Source: Bradyrhizobium sp. CCH5-F6 (GTDB taxonomy: Bacteria > Pseudomonadota > Alphaproteobacteria > Rhizobiales > Xanthobacteraceae). From it: DNA of 62,529 bases. Location: positions 1-62,529 of the forward strand of contig NZ_LSIC01000180.1 of assembly GCF_001556045.1 (NCBI RefSeq), read 5' to 3'. The notes beneath the pieces were generated by a model that saw only the letters and a list, made by a program, of their open reading frames with translations, did not search any database and was not told the DNA's origin. Numbering within the stretch: the stretch's first letter is position 1; each line of letters opens with the position of its first letter. Made by a program: the position numbers and the translations under genes. Positions 48,768-57,688 of the stretch are shown in pieces.

Positions 48768-48781
48768 GAGGGCTGTCAGTA

Positions 48782-49465
48782 TCACTGTCCAAGCTCCTTT
48801 GACCAATTGATGGCGTTGACGTAGATGCCGAGTGGATTTTTCCGCAGTCGGTCGACATCGCGCGGCGGTTGGATGACGACGGCGAGGATCGCGCTCCAGC
48901 GATCGGTCGCGGCAAGCTGGCCGTTCTCGTAGCGACGTTCCGTCCAGGCCAGGCGAAAGCTGTCGGGTGATGCTCTGATGACGCTGGACACTTCAACCGC
49001 GACCTGGGTTTTGCCAAGCTTCGCGAACGGATCGTTGTTACGCGCGAAATCGTTCAGCGCAGCGGCGCCCCGATTCGTTGTAAAATCGTAGGCGCGGAGC
49101 CAATCTTCGCGCAGGACGATGGCGTCCATGGGAAGGCCGCGAACGTGCTCGATAAAGCGAGCGAGGTAGAAGGCGATCTGAGAATCGGACGCCTGATAGG
49201 TTGAACTCGCCGGCTCGACCGCCCTAGCTTCCCCAAGACGATCAACCTCAACCACCCATGGAGTAATCGTCCCTTGCGACGACTCCCAGGCGAGAGCAGC
49301 GGCGAATCCTGCGGCAAGCGCCAGACACGCAAAGGCCATCAAGCGCCAGTTCTTGGCCTGGACGCGGGCAGAGCCGATCCGATCGTCCCAGACCTGAGCG
49401 GCTCTTTGATAAGGAGTAGTCGGCTCTGGTGTGCGGCCATAATGAACAGCCGATCGTTTGAACAT
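48782..49465 (-). CDS. trbF: TrbF, conjugal channel protein (VirB8-like)
   Basis: A 227-residue inner-membrane protein with one N-terminal helix (LMAFACLALAAGFAAALAWE) after a cytosolic stretch containing YQRAAQVWDDRIGSARVQAKNW, and a VirB8-like periplasmic domain. Family markers include FTRFIEHVRGLP-like FYLARFIEHVRGLP and TDRWSAILAVVI. It follows trbL in the usual order. Confidence 0.95.
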   Translation of the reverse strand: MFKRSAVHYGRTPEPTTPYQRAAQVWDDRIGSARVQAKNWRLMAFACLALAAGFAAALAWESSQGTITPWVVEVDRLGEARAVEPASSTYQASDSQIAFYLARFIEHVRGLPMDAIVLREDWLRAYDFTTNRGAAALNDFARNNDPFAKLGKTQVAVEVSSVIRASPDSFRLAWTERRYENGQLAATDRWSAILAVVIQPPRDVDRLRKNPLGIYVNAINWSKELGQ

Positions 49466-50490
49466 GCTTGACCTCTTGAAAGAAAGAAGAGTGATTGCCG
49501 GCGGGCCGGTGATGCGTTTCGGGCGGCAGCTTCAAAACCTCGATTTCAATGATCAGGATTTGAGAGATCGACGGAGGCGCCGCCTCCGCCGTGATCGCCC
49601 GAGCGAACCGCTTGTGTGGCCGTTGAGACCCCATGACTGATCGTTTGTGCGCGCTTCATGCGACGTACCCAGGCAGGCGCATCGGCATTGCCGGCATCGC
49701 CCGAGGCACCGCTTTCCTTTCCAGATTGAGCCGCGGCCCCTCGCAAGGGACTGGCCGCGCTGGAGGCGCTCGCCTCACCGGATAGCCCGCCCGATCGGAT
49801 TGCGGACGCGGCGCCGCCAGCCAAAGCACTCCCTCCCCGAGCCGCTCCCCCGACTGCGCCGGCGGCGAGGCCGGCCCCGCCTGCCGCGAGAGCGGCGCCG
49901 GCAGCAACCACGCCACCTGCCGCCATCGCCGTACCGACCGCAGCACCAGCGCCAAGCTGTGGTCCGCCGGACACAATGCCATTGGCAATACCGGGGCCAA
50001 AGATGCCAAGGCCCAACATAGAGAGGGCCGCCAGCACCAGCGCCATCGCATTTTCGATGGTGGGCTGATTGCCACCGAACCCAGACGTGAACTGGGAGAA
50101 CAGGGTCGATCCGATGCCTACGATGATCGCGAGCACCAAGACCTTGATGCCCGACGAGATGACGTTCCCGAGAACCCGTTCAGCGGCGAAGGTGGTCTTT
50201 CCGAACAGACCGAAAGGGATCAGAACGAAGCCTGCCAGCGTCGTCAGCTTGAACTCGATCAGGGTGATGAAGAGCTGTATGGCGACGATGAAGAATGCGA
50301 GCAGCACCACGATCCAGGCAAACAGCAGCACCACGATCTGAACGAAATTTTCGAAAAAGCTGACGTAGCCCATCAGCCCGGAAATGGAGTCGAGGATCGG
50401 CCGACCAGCATCGAGGCCGACCTGAGCGATCCTCCCGGGCCTCAGGAAGTCGGCTGACGACAGACCCGTTCCCGAGGCCTTGAGCCCTAG

Positions 50491-51925
50491 CATTACAGTT
50501 GCCGTTTTGTTTTGAGGTGGGCGCGCCGAGCGATCGCCTGATGAGCTCTGCGCCAGAGTGACCATGCGATGATGTGGGCGGGCTTGATCCGCTTTCGCGC
50601 GAGCCTGATGGCGATGCGCCGAATTTCCTGGATTGACCATCGGATCAACGACGGGGCGGCACTGGCTTTGCTTTTGCCGTGGTCCGGCGTTGTGTTTTTT
50701 TGGGCTGCGGCGGATTGGCATGATGGCGGATCACCGCCATCATGGCGAAGGCGAGCATGGCCATGGAAACGTGGCGATGCCAGCCATGCCAGGACCGGCT
50801 CTCATTGTGGTCGAGCCCGAACTCGTTTTTGGCGGTCTCAAAGCTGTCCTCGATCGCCCAGCGATGGCCTTCGACTGCGACCAGCGTTTCGATGGTTGTC
50901 CCTGCCGGGCACCAGGTCGTGAAGAAGGCAAGATCGCCATCGGCGATGCGGCGACGGATCAGCAGGCCGCGTGTCCACAAACCGTCATTGGCGCTGTTGA
51001 ACTGCCCGGCATCGAGATCGGCCAGTTCGCGATAGCACCAATCATGCAGCCGCGGTCCTTTGGTTCCGTCCCCTGCCGACAGTCGTTTCCAGTCGGACGA
51101 GCGCCGCGTCGCGGCGATGTCCGCGGCGGTGCCAGAGATTGATCGCCGCTTGCCCCAGGAATTGAATACGTGAGCGCTGTTGACTCCGAGGACATAGCCT
51201 TTTCCTGCCTGGCGTAGTTGCTGTTCGATGTCGCCAACACCGTAGACCGTATCGCCGGCAACCCACTTGAATGGGACGGACGCTGCTATCGCGCGTGCGA
51301 TCATTCTCGTCGCAAGCTTCGGTTTGGTCGCAAAACCTGTGTCGGCAGGCACGTATGTGGCTTCCAGACGATCGGGATCGTCGGTCCATTGCTTCGGAAG
51401 ATACAGCGCGCGATCGATGAACGCATGACCGTGGCGCGAAACGTAGCTGGCGAAGACGCCGATCTGGCAGTTCGTGATCTTGCCTGCCGAACCGGTGTAT
51501 TGCCGCGCCACGCCGCATGACGCCTTGCCCTGCTTGAGAAAACCGGTCTCGTCGATGACGAGGACCGCGTCGTCGTCCGCCAAATGCTCGATGACATAGT
51601 CGCGAACAATATCCCGCAAGCCATCCGCATCCCAATCCCTGCGCCCCAGGATTGCCTGTTGCCGCCAAGGGCCGGGATCGCCAGCCGCCTCCGCCCGCAT
51701 CCACCCGGTCTTGCGTTGCTCTGCGCCCAGCAGACCTTCCAGGAACAAACCCGCGTTCCTCGCAACGCGATCTTGATTGAACAACGGACGTATCCGCTTC
51801 TTGATCTCACGAAGCGACACCGCCCATAACGCAAGCGTCTCTTCAATCGACGCAGCCTGCGTCCACGATCTTCGAATCATGGTTGCCCATGGATTCAGAA
51901 ATTTCCATAAAGGGCAACTGTAATG
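50491..51925 (-). mobile_element. IS701-family insertion sequence in trbL
   Basis: The element is 1435 bp. Its ends are inverted CATTACAGTTGCC (13 bp exact: 50491-50503 and the complement at 51913-51925). It is flanked by CTAG on both sides (50487-50490 and 51926-51929), matching the YTAR target duplication of the family. It holds a single transposase gene. Confidence 0.95.
50645..51880 (-). CDS. IS701-family transposase
   Basis: A 411-residue DDE transposase. Markers are AVLVIDETGFLKQGKASCGV (first catalytic Asp), VPFKWVAGDTVYGVGDIEQQL (second Asp region) and VEGHRWAIEDSFETAKNEFG (catalytic Glu in a YREXXK-like region). It is full length and shows no stop or frameshift, so the copy may still be active. 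The C-terminus is basic and Pro/Thr-rich. Encoded in the same direction as trbL. Confidence 0.94.
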   Translation of the reverse strand: MIRRSWTQAASIEETLALWAVSLREIKKRIRPLFNQDRVARNAGLFLEGLLGAEQRKTGWMRAEAAGDPGPWRQQAILGRRDWDADGLRDIVRDYVIEHLADDDAVLVIDETGFLKQGKASCGVARQYTGSAGKITNCQIGVFASYVSRHGHAFIDRALYLPKQWTDDPDRLEATYVPADTGFATKPKLATRMIARAIAASVPFKWVAGDTVYGVGDIEQQLRQAGKGYVLGVNSAHVFNSWGKRRSISGTAADIAATRRSSDWKRLSAGDGTKGPRLHDWCYRELADLDAGQFNSANDGLWTRGLLIRRRIADGDLAFFTTWCPAGTTIETLVAVEGHRWAIEDSFETAKNEFGLDHNESRSWHGWHRHVSMAMLAFAMMAVIRHHANPPQPKKTQRRTTAKAKPVPPRR

Positions 51926-52199
51926 CTAGGCTGGTAAAGCTCTCGAACACGACACGGGCAAGGTTATTCCAGTTGCCGATCAGGAAGGCGAAGACTCCGA
52001 CAAACAGGGTTTTTTTGACCAGCCGCGCGATAATGTCCTCATCGGTGCCCCAAGCCCAGAAAAGGCCTGCGAGCGTGATGTCGATAGCCGCGAGCGTGGT
52101 CGCAAGATAACCAACGTCCCCTCCAACCAGGCCGAACCCGGAGTCGATATAGCGGGTAAAGGTCTCCAGAAACTGGTCGATGATGCCTGTACCGCCCAT

Positions 52200-52577
52200 C
52201 TATCGCTCGCTTTCCAATGGTGCCGGGAACAAACCTGACGGCATCCGACTCTGATCCTTTGCGGACGCAGGCGGCCGGGTCCCTGAATCGGACTGCTCGG
52301 GATTGCTTGGTGACCCTCTGTCGAACCCCAAGAATTGGCGACGTTTGTCGGCCCACAGCTTACGGCACTCGGCGAGTCTTTCTTTTTGCTCGTAGCTGAT
52401 CGTGCGGCATCGCTCGAGTTCTGCCGCCACGGGATTGGAATCCCGAACGACCGATGTGGCGGACTCGGGGTGATCTTCATCGCCGCGTAGGTGGATCGTG
52501 CAGGCGGCAACGGCCAATATCCCGACACAGATTGTCGTGCACAGAGACAGCGCCTTGAATGCGTTGACTTCGCGCAT
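52200..52577 (-). CDS. TrbK-like lipoprotein (entry exclusion)
   Basis: A 125-residue protein with a signal peptide and lipobox (GILAVAACTIHL, Cys lipidated). An ELERCRTISYEQKERLAECR segment and a Pro/Ser-rich end follow. Position between trbJ and trbL, a small lipoprotein and two conserved Cys in a helix fit TrbK-alt, the putative entry-exclusion factor. The ATG overlaps the trbJ stop by one base. Confidence 0.85.
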   Translation of the reverse strand: MREVNAFKALSLCTTICVGILAVAACTIHLRGDEDHPESATSVVRDSNPVAAELERCRTISYEQKERLAECRKLWADKRRQFLGFDRGSPSNPEQSDSGTRPPASAKDQSRMPSGLFPAPLESER

Positions 52578-53311
52578 TAGTGGAACATCTGCACTGTCGA
52601 GGGTTGATAGCCTTGGCTCTGCGTCAGGAAGCGCCGGAGTTGTTCCCTGCCCTGATCTTGAGCGGCCGTTCGCTGAGCCAAGTCCAAGCTCTGAGCACGT
52701 CCCTGGGCGGCGACCGTTGCCGTGAGATCGGCAAGTTGCTGTGCCTGAAGCCCGAGAAGCTGATTACCCGCCTGGCTCGCTTGCAGTGCGCCCGTCGCGC
52801 CCTGGCTCGCATTGACGAGCGCGGACATCTGGACACGATTGCTGTCGAGGTTACCGACGACGGTAGCCTGCACTCGCATGGTGTCCTGGAAGCCGGCGAC
52901 CGAGTTCTGCCAGCGTGATTGTGCATTGGCGATCAGTGCCTGGTCCGAGACGTTCGATGCCGCCGGCGCGTACGTGGTCGAGAATGCGCGGTCGATCTGC
53001 TGGATGTCGTACGCAATACGCTGAGCCTGGGTGAGCAATTGCTGCGTACGCTGGAACGATTGCTCCAACTGCTGCAGCGATGAATACGGCAGGCTCGCAA
53101 GATTCTTCGCCTGATTGATCAACATTAACGCTTGATTTTGCAGCGATGTGATCTGGTTATTGATCTGCTGTAGCGCACGCGCCGCCGTCAGAACGTTCTG
53201 AGCATAGTTGTTGGGATCAAACACAATCGATTGCGCGACCGCGGCTCGAGGTGTCTGGGCCGCGGTGAGAGCAATCAGACTAGCTGCGACAAATACTGTA
53301 AGACGCCTCAC
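52577..53311 (-). CDS. trbJ: TrbJ, conjugal pilus assembly (VirB5-like)
   Basis: A 244-residue periplasmic protein with a signal peptide (FVAASLIALTAAQTPRAAVAQS). The mature part is helical and Gln/Asn-rich, e.g. NNYAQNVLTAARALQQINNQ and QNQALMLINQAKNLASLPYS. This matches the TrbJ/VirB5 family. It begins inside the end of trbE (ATGA overlap). Confidence 0.93.
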   Translation of the reverse strand: MRRLTVFVAASLIALTAAQTPRAAVAQSIVFDPNNYAQNVLTAARALQQINNQITSLQNQALMLINQAKNLASLPYSSLQQLEQSFQRTQQLLTQAQRIAYDIQQIDRAFSTTYAPAASNVSDQALIANAQSRWQNSVAGFQDTMRVQATVVGNLDSNRVQMSALVNASQGATGALQASQAGNQLLGLQAQQLADLTATVAAQGRAQSLDLAQRTAAQDQGREQLRRFLTQSQGYQPSTVQMFH

Positions 53312-55749
53312 GGGAGGACCTCCTGCTTTGCCAGTTGCGGGATGAGGTCACACGCCCAGGCGAGTTCCCGGGCCTTGAGCAGACCAGTCACAAAACCTAA
53401 TTGTCCGTGCTCGGTCAGAACTCGGTCGATCAAGGCCTGGTCGGCCTTCGAGGAAGCCGCCGTGAAAGCGAGAGCAACCTCGCCAAGACCGAGCTCGAAC
53501 AGGCGGTTGCCCCGGCGCGACTGGCAATAATAGTCTCGTTTAGGGATCGCCCTGGCCAGGATTTCGATCTGACGGTCGTTGAGCCCAAACCGCCGATAGA
53601 TCGCCATGATCTGCGGCTCAATGGCGCGATCGTTGGGCAGCAAGATCCGGGTTGGGCAACTTTCGATGATGGCCGGCGCGATCGCCGAGCCATCGATATC
53701 GGCAAGCGATTGAGTCGCAAACACGACAGACGCATTCTTCTTACGCAGCGTCTTCAGCCATTCGCGGAGTTTGCCGGCAAAGTCTGCATCATCGAGAGCG
53801 AGCCAGCCCTCGTCAATGATGAGCAGCGTTGGCCGGCCATCGAAGCGGGCTTCGATCCGGTGGAAGAGATAAGACAGGACGGCCGGAGCGACCGCGGTTC
53901 CGATCAATCCGTCTGTTTCAAAGACTTGAATCGATGAGGTGCCGAGGCGCTCATTTTCGGCATCGAGCAGTCGCTCATATGGACCACCGAGGCAATAGGG
54001 TTGTAGCGCCCGCTTCAAGACGTTTGATTGGAGCAGCACAGAAAGGCCGGTGAGGGTCCGCTCCTCGACCGGTGCCGATGCCAGCGAAGTCAGCGCGGTC
54101 CAGACATGCTCCTTGGTCTCGGGGGTAACGTCGATCTTTTCGCGGGATAGAATCGAGGCGACCCATTCTGCCGCCCAGCCCCGTTCGGAAATGTCATCGA
54201 TTTCTGCAAGAGGTTGCAGCGAAACGAAATCGGCAGATTCGCCCGCGATCGCACCGCCGAGGTCATGCCAGTCGCCCTCCATGGCCAACGCAGCCGCTCG
54301 CATGGACCGACCGAAATCAAAGGCGAAAACCTGTGCCTCCGGGTAGCGGCGGAACTGCAGGGCCATTAGCGCCAGGAGCACGGATTTGCCGGCGCCGGTC
54401 GGTCCCACGATCAGGGTATGTCCGACATCGCCGATATGAAGCGAGAAGCGGAATGGCGTCGCTCCCTCCGTTTTGGCAAAGAATAGAGGGGGCGCTTTGA
54501 AATGATGATCCCTCACTTCACCAGCCCATACCGCCGACAAGGGAATCATGTGCGCGAGGTTGAGAGTCGAGATCGGCGGCTGTCTGACGTTGGCGTAGAC
54601 GTGTCCTGGCAGGCTGCCGAGCCACGCCTCGACCGCATTCACGGTTTCAATCATGCAGGTGAAATCGCGCCCTTGGATGACCTTTTCGACCAACCGTAGT
54701 TTTTCATCCGCCGCGCGGGGATCACCGTCCCAGACCGTGAACGTTGCGGTTACAAAAGCTTCTCCAATTTGATCGGTGCCAAGTTCCTGCAGAGCAGCAT
54801 CGGCATCGAGGGCCTTGTTATGGGCGTCGGTATCCAGAAGCGCCGACGCCTCGTTGGTCATCACTTCCTTCAGGATCGCGGCGACTGACTTGCGCTTGGC
54901 GAACCACTGACGCCGGATCCTCGTTACAAGCTTCACGGCGTCGGTCCGGTCGAGCATGAGCGCTCGCGTCGACCAGCGATATGGGAATGCCAGACGGTTC
55001 AGGTCATCCAGAATTCCAGGCACTGTCGCCGTTGGAAATCCGACGACCGTCAGCACACGCAGGTGGGCCGTGCCCAACATCGGCTCCAGGCCGCCGGTCA
55101 ATGGCTGATCGGCAAGCAGTGCATCGAGATACATAGGTATCTCAGGTACCCGGACGCGTTGGCGTTTAGTCGAGATCGTTGAGTGCAGGTAGGTCAACGT
55201 CTCCTGATCATCGAGCCAGGCACATTCCGGCATAAAGGTTTCGATGAGTTGCAGGACGCGGTTGCAGCGATCGACAAATCCGGCCAAAAGCTCTCGCGCG
55301 TCCGCACCAATGGTCTGGTTGCCTCCCTCGTAGAGAAACCGTTCCGCTAGGGCGGCTCCTTCCGCGGGAGGCAGGTAGACCAAGGTCAGGAAGTAGCTTG
55401 ATTCGTAGTGGGCGCCGGCTTCCTCGAACTGTGCCCTGCGCTCGGCGTCGACCAGGGCGGATGCTACATCCGGGAACGTATTCGGAGGATAGGGCCCTGC
55501 GGCATGGCGTTGGGCCTCGACAAAGAGCGCCCAACCGGACCCAAGGCGACGCAAGGCGTTGTTCAAACGTGCTGCGACAGCAACAAGCTCGGCAGGTACA
55601 GCGCTGTCGAGATCAGGTCCTCGAAATTTTGCGGTCCGCTGAAACGAGCCGTCCTTGTTGAGGATAATGCCCTCGTCGACCAGGGCGGCCCAGGGCAGAA
55701 AGTCGGCTAAGCGCGCATTCGAGGAGCGATACTCGGCAAGATTCATCAT
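53308..55749 (-). CDS. trbE: TrbE, conjugal ATPase (VirB4-like)
   Basis: An 813-residue ATPase powering pilus assembly. From ATG 55749 (MMNLAEYRSSNARLADFLPW). Walker A is LIVGPTGAGKSVLLALMALQ and Walker B is LLIIDEGWLALDD; VFATQSLADIDGSAIAP is the conserved Gln loop. An in-frame extension into trbD is not used. It lies 8 bases after trbD. Confidence 0.96.
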   Translation of the reverse strand: MMNLAEYRSSNARLADFLPWAALVDEGIILNKDGSFQRTAKFRGPDLDSAVPAELVAVAARLNNALRRLGSGWALFVEAQRHAAGPYPPNTFPDVASALVDAERRAQFEEAGAHYESSYFLTLVYLPPAEGAALAERFLYEGGNQTIGADARELLAGFVDRCNRVLQLIETFMPECAWLDDQETLTYLHSTISTKRQRVRVPEIPMYLDALLADQPLTGGLEPMLGTAHLRVLTVVGFPTATVPGILDDLNRLAFPYRWSTRALMLDRTDAVKLVTRIRRQWFAKRKSVAAILKEVMTNEASALLDTDAHNKALDADAALQELGTDQIGEAFVTATFTVWDGDPRAADEKLRLVEKVIQGRDFTCMIETVNAVEAWLGSLPGHVYANVRQPPISTLNLAHMIPLSAVWAGEVRDHHFKAPPLFFAKTEGATPFRFSLHIGDVGHTLIVGPTGAGKSVLLALMALQFRRYPEAQVFAFDFGRSMRAAALAMEGDWHDLGGAIAGESADFVSLQPLAEIDDISERGWAAEWVASILSREKIDVTPETKEHVWTALTSLASAPVEERTLTGLSVLLQSNVLKRALQPYCLGGPYERLLDAENERLGTSSIQVFETDGLIGTAVAPAVLSYLFHRIEARFDGRPTLLIIDEGWLALDDADFAGKLREWLKTLRKKNASVVFATQSLADIDGSAIAPAIIESCPTRILLPNDRAIEPQIMAIYRRFGLNDRQIEILARAIPKRDYYCQSRRGNRLFELGLGEVALAFTAASSKADQALIDRVLTEHGQLGFVTGLLKARELAWACDLIPQLAKQEVLP

Positions 55750-55757
55750 GGGAGAAC

Positions 55758-56021
55758 TCACATAGACAAGTGACCGGGAATACGTACGTGTCGGCGCGCG
55801 ACCTCGACGAACTCTGGATCGCGCTTGGCGGCCCAGACAGCCGCCATATGACCGATGAACCAGAGGAGAAGACCGGCGAGCCAAAGGCGTAGACCGAGGC
55901 CGAGTGCCGCGGCCAATGTGCCGTTTATGATGGCAACGGCTCGCGGCGCGCCGCCCATGAGAATCGGTTCGGTCAACGCTCGGTGCACGGGGGCGACAAA
56001 TCCTGTGATCTGCTCATCCAT
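55758..56021 (-). CDS. trbD: TrbD, conjugal membrane protein (VirB3-like)
   Basis: An 87-residue membrane protein with the VirB3-type start APVHRALTEPILMGGAPRA, a helix AVAIINGTLAAALGLGLRLW, a second hydrophobic stretch (LLLWFIGHMAAVWAAK) and the family end DPEFVEVARRHVRIPGHL. Its ATG overlaps the trbC stop. It helps recruit TrbE to the membrane. Confidence 0.95.
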   Translation of the reverse strand: MDEQITGFVAPVHRALTEPILMGGAPRAVAIINGTLAAALGLGLRLWLAGLLLWFIGHMAAVWAAKRDPEFVEVARRHVRIPGHLSM

Positions 56022-56347
56022 CAGATCACCACTCCGCCGCCAAACGAGAAGAACGACAGAAAGAAGCTGGATGCGGCAAACGCGATCGACAAACCGAATA
56101 CGATCTGTATGAGCCGACGAAAACCGCCCGATGTGTCACCGAATGCCAGCGATAGCCCGGTCACGATGATGATGATAACGGCGACGATCTTGGCGACCGG
56201 CCCCTCGACCGACTGCAGGATCTGGTTGAGCGGCTGCTCCCATGGCATATTCGAGCCCGCGGACCAGGCCGGCCCAGAAAGCAGGCAGAATATCGCAAAT
56301 GTCGCGCTCGAAACGGCACTGCGGCCGAGAGGTAATCGGTGGTTCAT
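56021..56347 (-). CDS. trbC: TrbC, conjugal pilin (VirB2-like)
   Basis: A 108-residue pilin precursor with a long signal (SSATFAIFCLLSGPAWSAGS), then two hydrophobic helices (KIVAVIIIIVTGLSLAFGD, LIQIVFGLSIAFAASSFFLS) typical of TrbC/VirB2 pilins, which are processed and cyclised in RP4. It overlaps trbB by four bases. Confidence 0.94.
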   Translation of the reverse strand: MNHRLPLGRSAVSSATFAIFCLLSGPAWSAGSNMPWEQPLNQILQSVEGPVAKIVAVIIIIVTGLSLAFGDTSGGFRRLIQIVFGLSIAFAASSFFLSFFSFGGGVVI

Positions 56348-57312
56348 GGTTGGTCTCCTAATGCTGAAAGGCTGTAGTCACCCGACGTCCCGAGCCCGGT
56401 GACGTGAGCAAGTTCGGAAAGACGGCGATCGGCGCCACGACCATTGAGAACGGCTATGACGTTCACGGTCTCGGCGATCAGAGCGCGCGGCACCGTGATG
56501 ACGGCCTCCTGAATGAGTTGCTCGAGCCGACGTAAAGCTCCGAGCGCGCTGCCTGCGTGGATGGTACCGATTCCTCCGGGATGGCCCGTGCCCCAAGCCT
56601 TAAGCAGGTCGAGAGCCTCTGCCCCGCGCACCTCGCCGATCGGGATGCGATCGGGACGGAGACGAAGAGATGAGCGGACAAGATCCGAAAGCGAGACCAC
56701 GCCATCCCGTGTTCGCAGGGCCACAACATTCGGCGCCTTGCACTGGAGTTCTCTGGTGTCTTCGATAAGGACGACGCGATCCGACGTTTTCGCGATTTCC
56801 GCGAGCAAGGCGTTTGTGAGGGTGGTTTTTCCGGTTGACGTTCCGCCGGCGACCAGGATGTTCTTGCGTGAGCTAACAGCTTGTCGCAGTTCTACAGCCT
56901 GCTTCGGCGTCATGATTCCCGCCGCGACATAGTCGTCGAGGGTGAACACAGCAACGGCCGGCTTGCGGATTGCAAATGCCGGAGCAGCGACGACCGGAGG
57001 CAATAGACCTTCGAAGCGTTCGCCGGTCTCTGGCAGTTCGGCCGACACTCGGGGCGCGCCGGCATGGACTTCGGCACCCACATGATGGGCGACCAGCCGT
57101 ACGATGCGCTCGCCGTCGGAAGCGGACAGGGTTTCACCCGTATCCATCAGACCACTCGACAGCCGGTCAATCCACAACCGGCCGTCGGGGTTGAGCATCA
57201 CCTCGACAACCGACTCATCTTCGAGGAAACGCGCGATAGCGGGGACAAGCGCAGTGCGCAGCATTCGCGCCCCGCGAGAGATCGCCTCGGACTGATAGGA
57301 ATGGATTGCCAC
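56344..57312 (-). CDS. trbB: TrbB, conjugal ATPase (VirB11-like)
   Basis: A 322-residue hexameric ATPase. Walker A is [20 protein letters not shown], the Asp box is [13 protein letters not shown], Walker B is [19 protein letters not shown], and the His box is [20 protein letters not shown]. First gene of the trb run. The 376-base stretch upstream to the MFS gene does not show a promoter I can support. Confidence 0.96.
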   Translation of the reverse strand: MAIHSYQSEAISRGARMLRTALVPAIARFLEDESVVEVMLNPDGRLWIDRLSSGLMDTGETLSASDGERIVRLVAHHVGAEVHAGAPRVSAELPETGERFEGLLPPVVAAPAFAIRKPAVAVFTLDDYVAAGIMTPKQAVELRQAVSSRKNILVAGGTSTGKTTLTNALLAEIAKTSDRVVLIEDTRELQCKAPNVVALRTRDGVVSLSDLVRSSLRLRPDRIPIGEVRGAEALDLLKAWGTGHPGGIGTIHAGSALGALRRLEQLIQEAVITVPRALIAETVNVIAVLNGRGADRRLSELAHVTGLGTSGDYSLSALGDQP

Positions 57313-57688
57313 CGCTGCCCCCCAACTGAGGTCGCCTCAAGCGCTCTCAGTGGGTTGACTAGAAATGCCAGAGCCCGGCTCAACGCAACAACTGACGTAG
57401 GGCGGTCGTAGCCTGGCGCAGAAAAGGAAATGTCGGGATGAGTCGTTTGTCGCGGATTCCTGTTCCTCGCAGAAGACTGAGGCAAGCATCAACCCAGAGG
57501 TGCTTCAAATGGGTGGATGATACTTCCTGAGAATCGTCCCGTGTGAATGATGCCGACGCTCTTTTGGGGGGCGTCAGAGGCACGACAGCGATCTATTCTC
57601 ACTCGGACCACTTTTCCGCCGAAGCCTGCGAAAGGTGAAAATGGCGCAAATGCGCCGAAGGAGTTAGAGATTACTGTTCGCTACTTGA
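57313..57688. other. 376-base gap between MFS gene and trbB
   Basis: No gene is supported. A 67-codon minus-strand frame (57380-57583) has no ribosome-binding site and no motif I know. This is a likely insertion scar, because other trb elements run directly from a ribbon-helix-helix gene into trbB. A trbB promoter probably lies here. Confidence 0.5.

Larger units (their letters stand above)
49546..52199 (-). pseudogene. trbL: trbL split by an IS701-family element
   Basis: TrbL is the polytopic inner-membrane channel (VirB6-like). The N-terminal 90 codons (52199-51930, MGGTGIIDQFLETFTRYIDS...) stop at the insertion. The rest resumes at 50486 with GLKASGTGLSSADFLRPGRI, five or six helices, and a Gly/Ala-rich tail. 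Removing the IS plus one CTAG copy gives 1215 bases, a perfect 404-codon frame reading FTSLGLKASG. So the gene was intact until the insertion. A read-through frame of the N-terminal part continues a few codons into the IS. Confidence 0.93.

Noticed and set aside
57380..57583. Possible transposase remnant or small gene between MFS and trbB
   Set aside because: No motif or ribosome-binding site; similarity to any transposase could not be supported.
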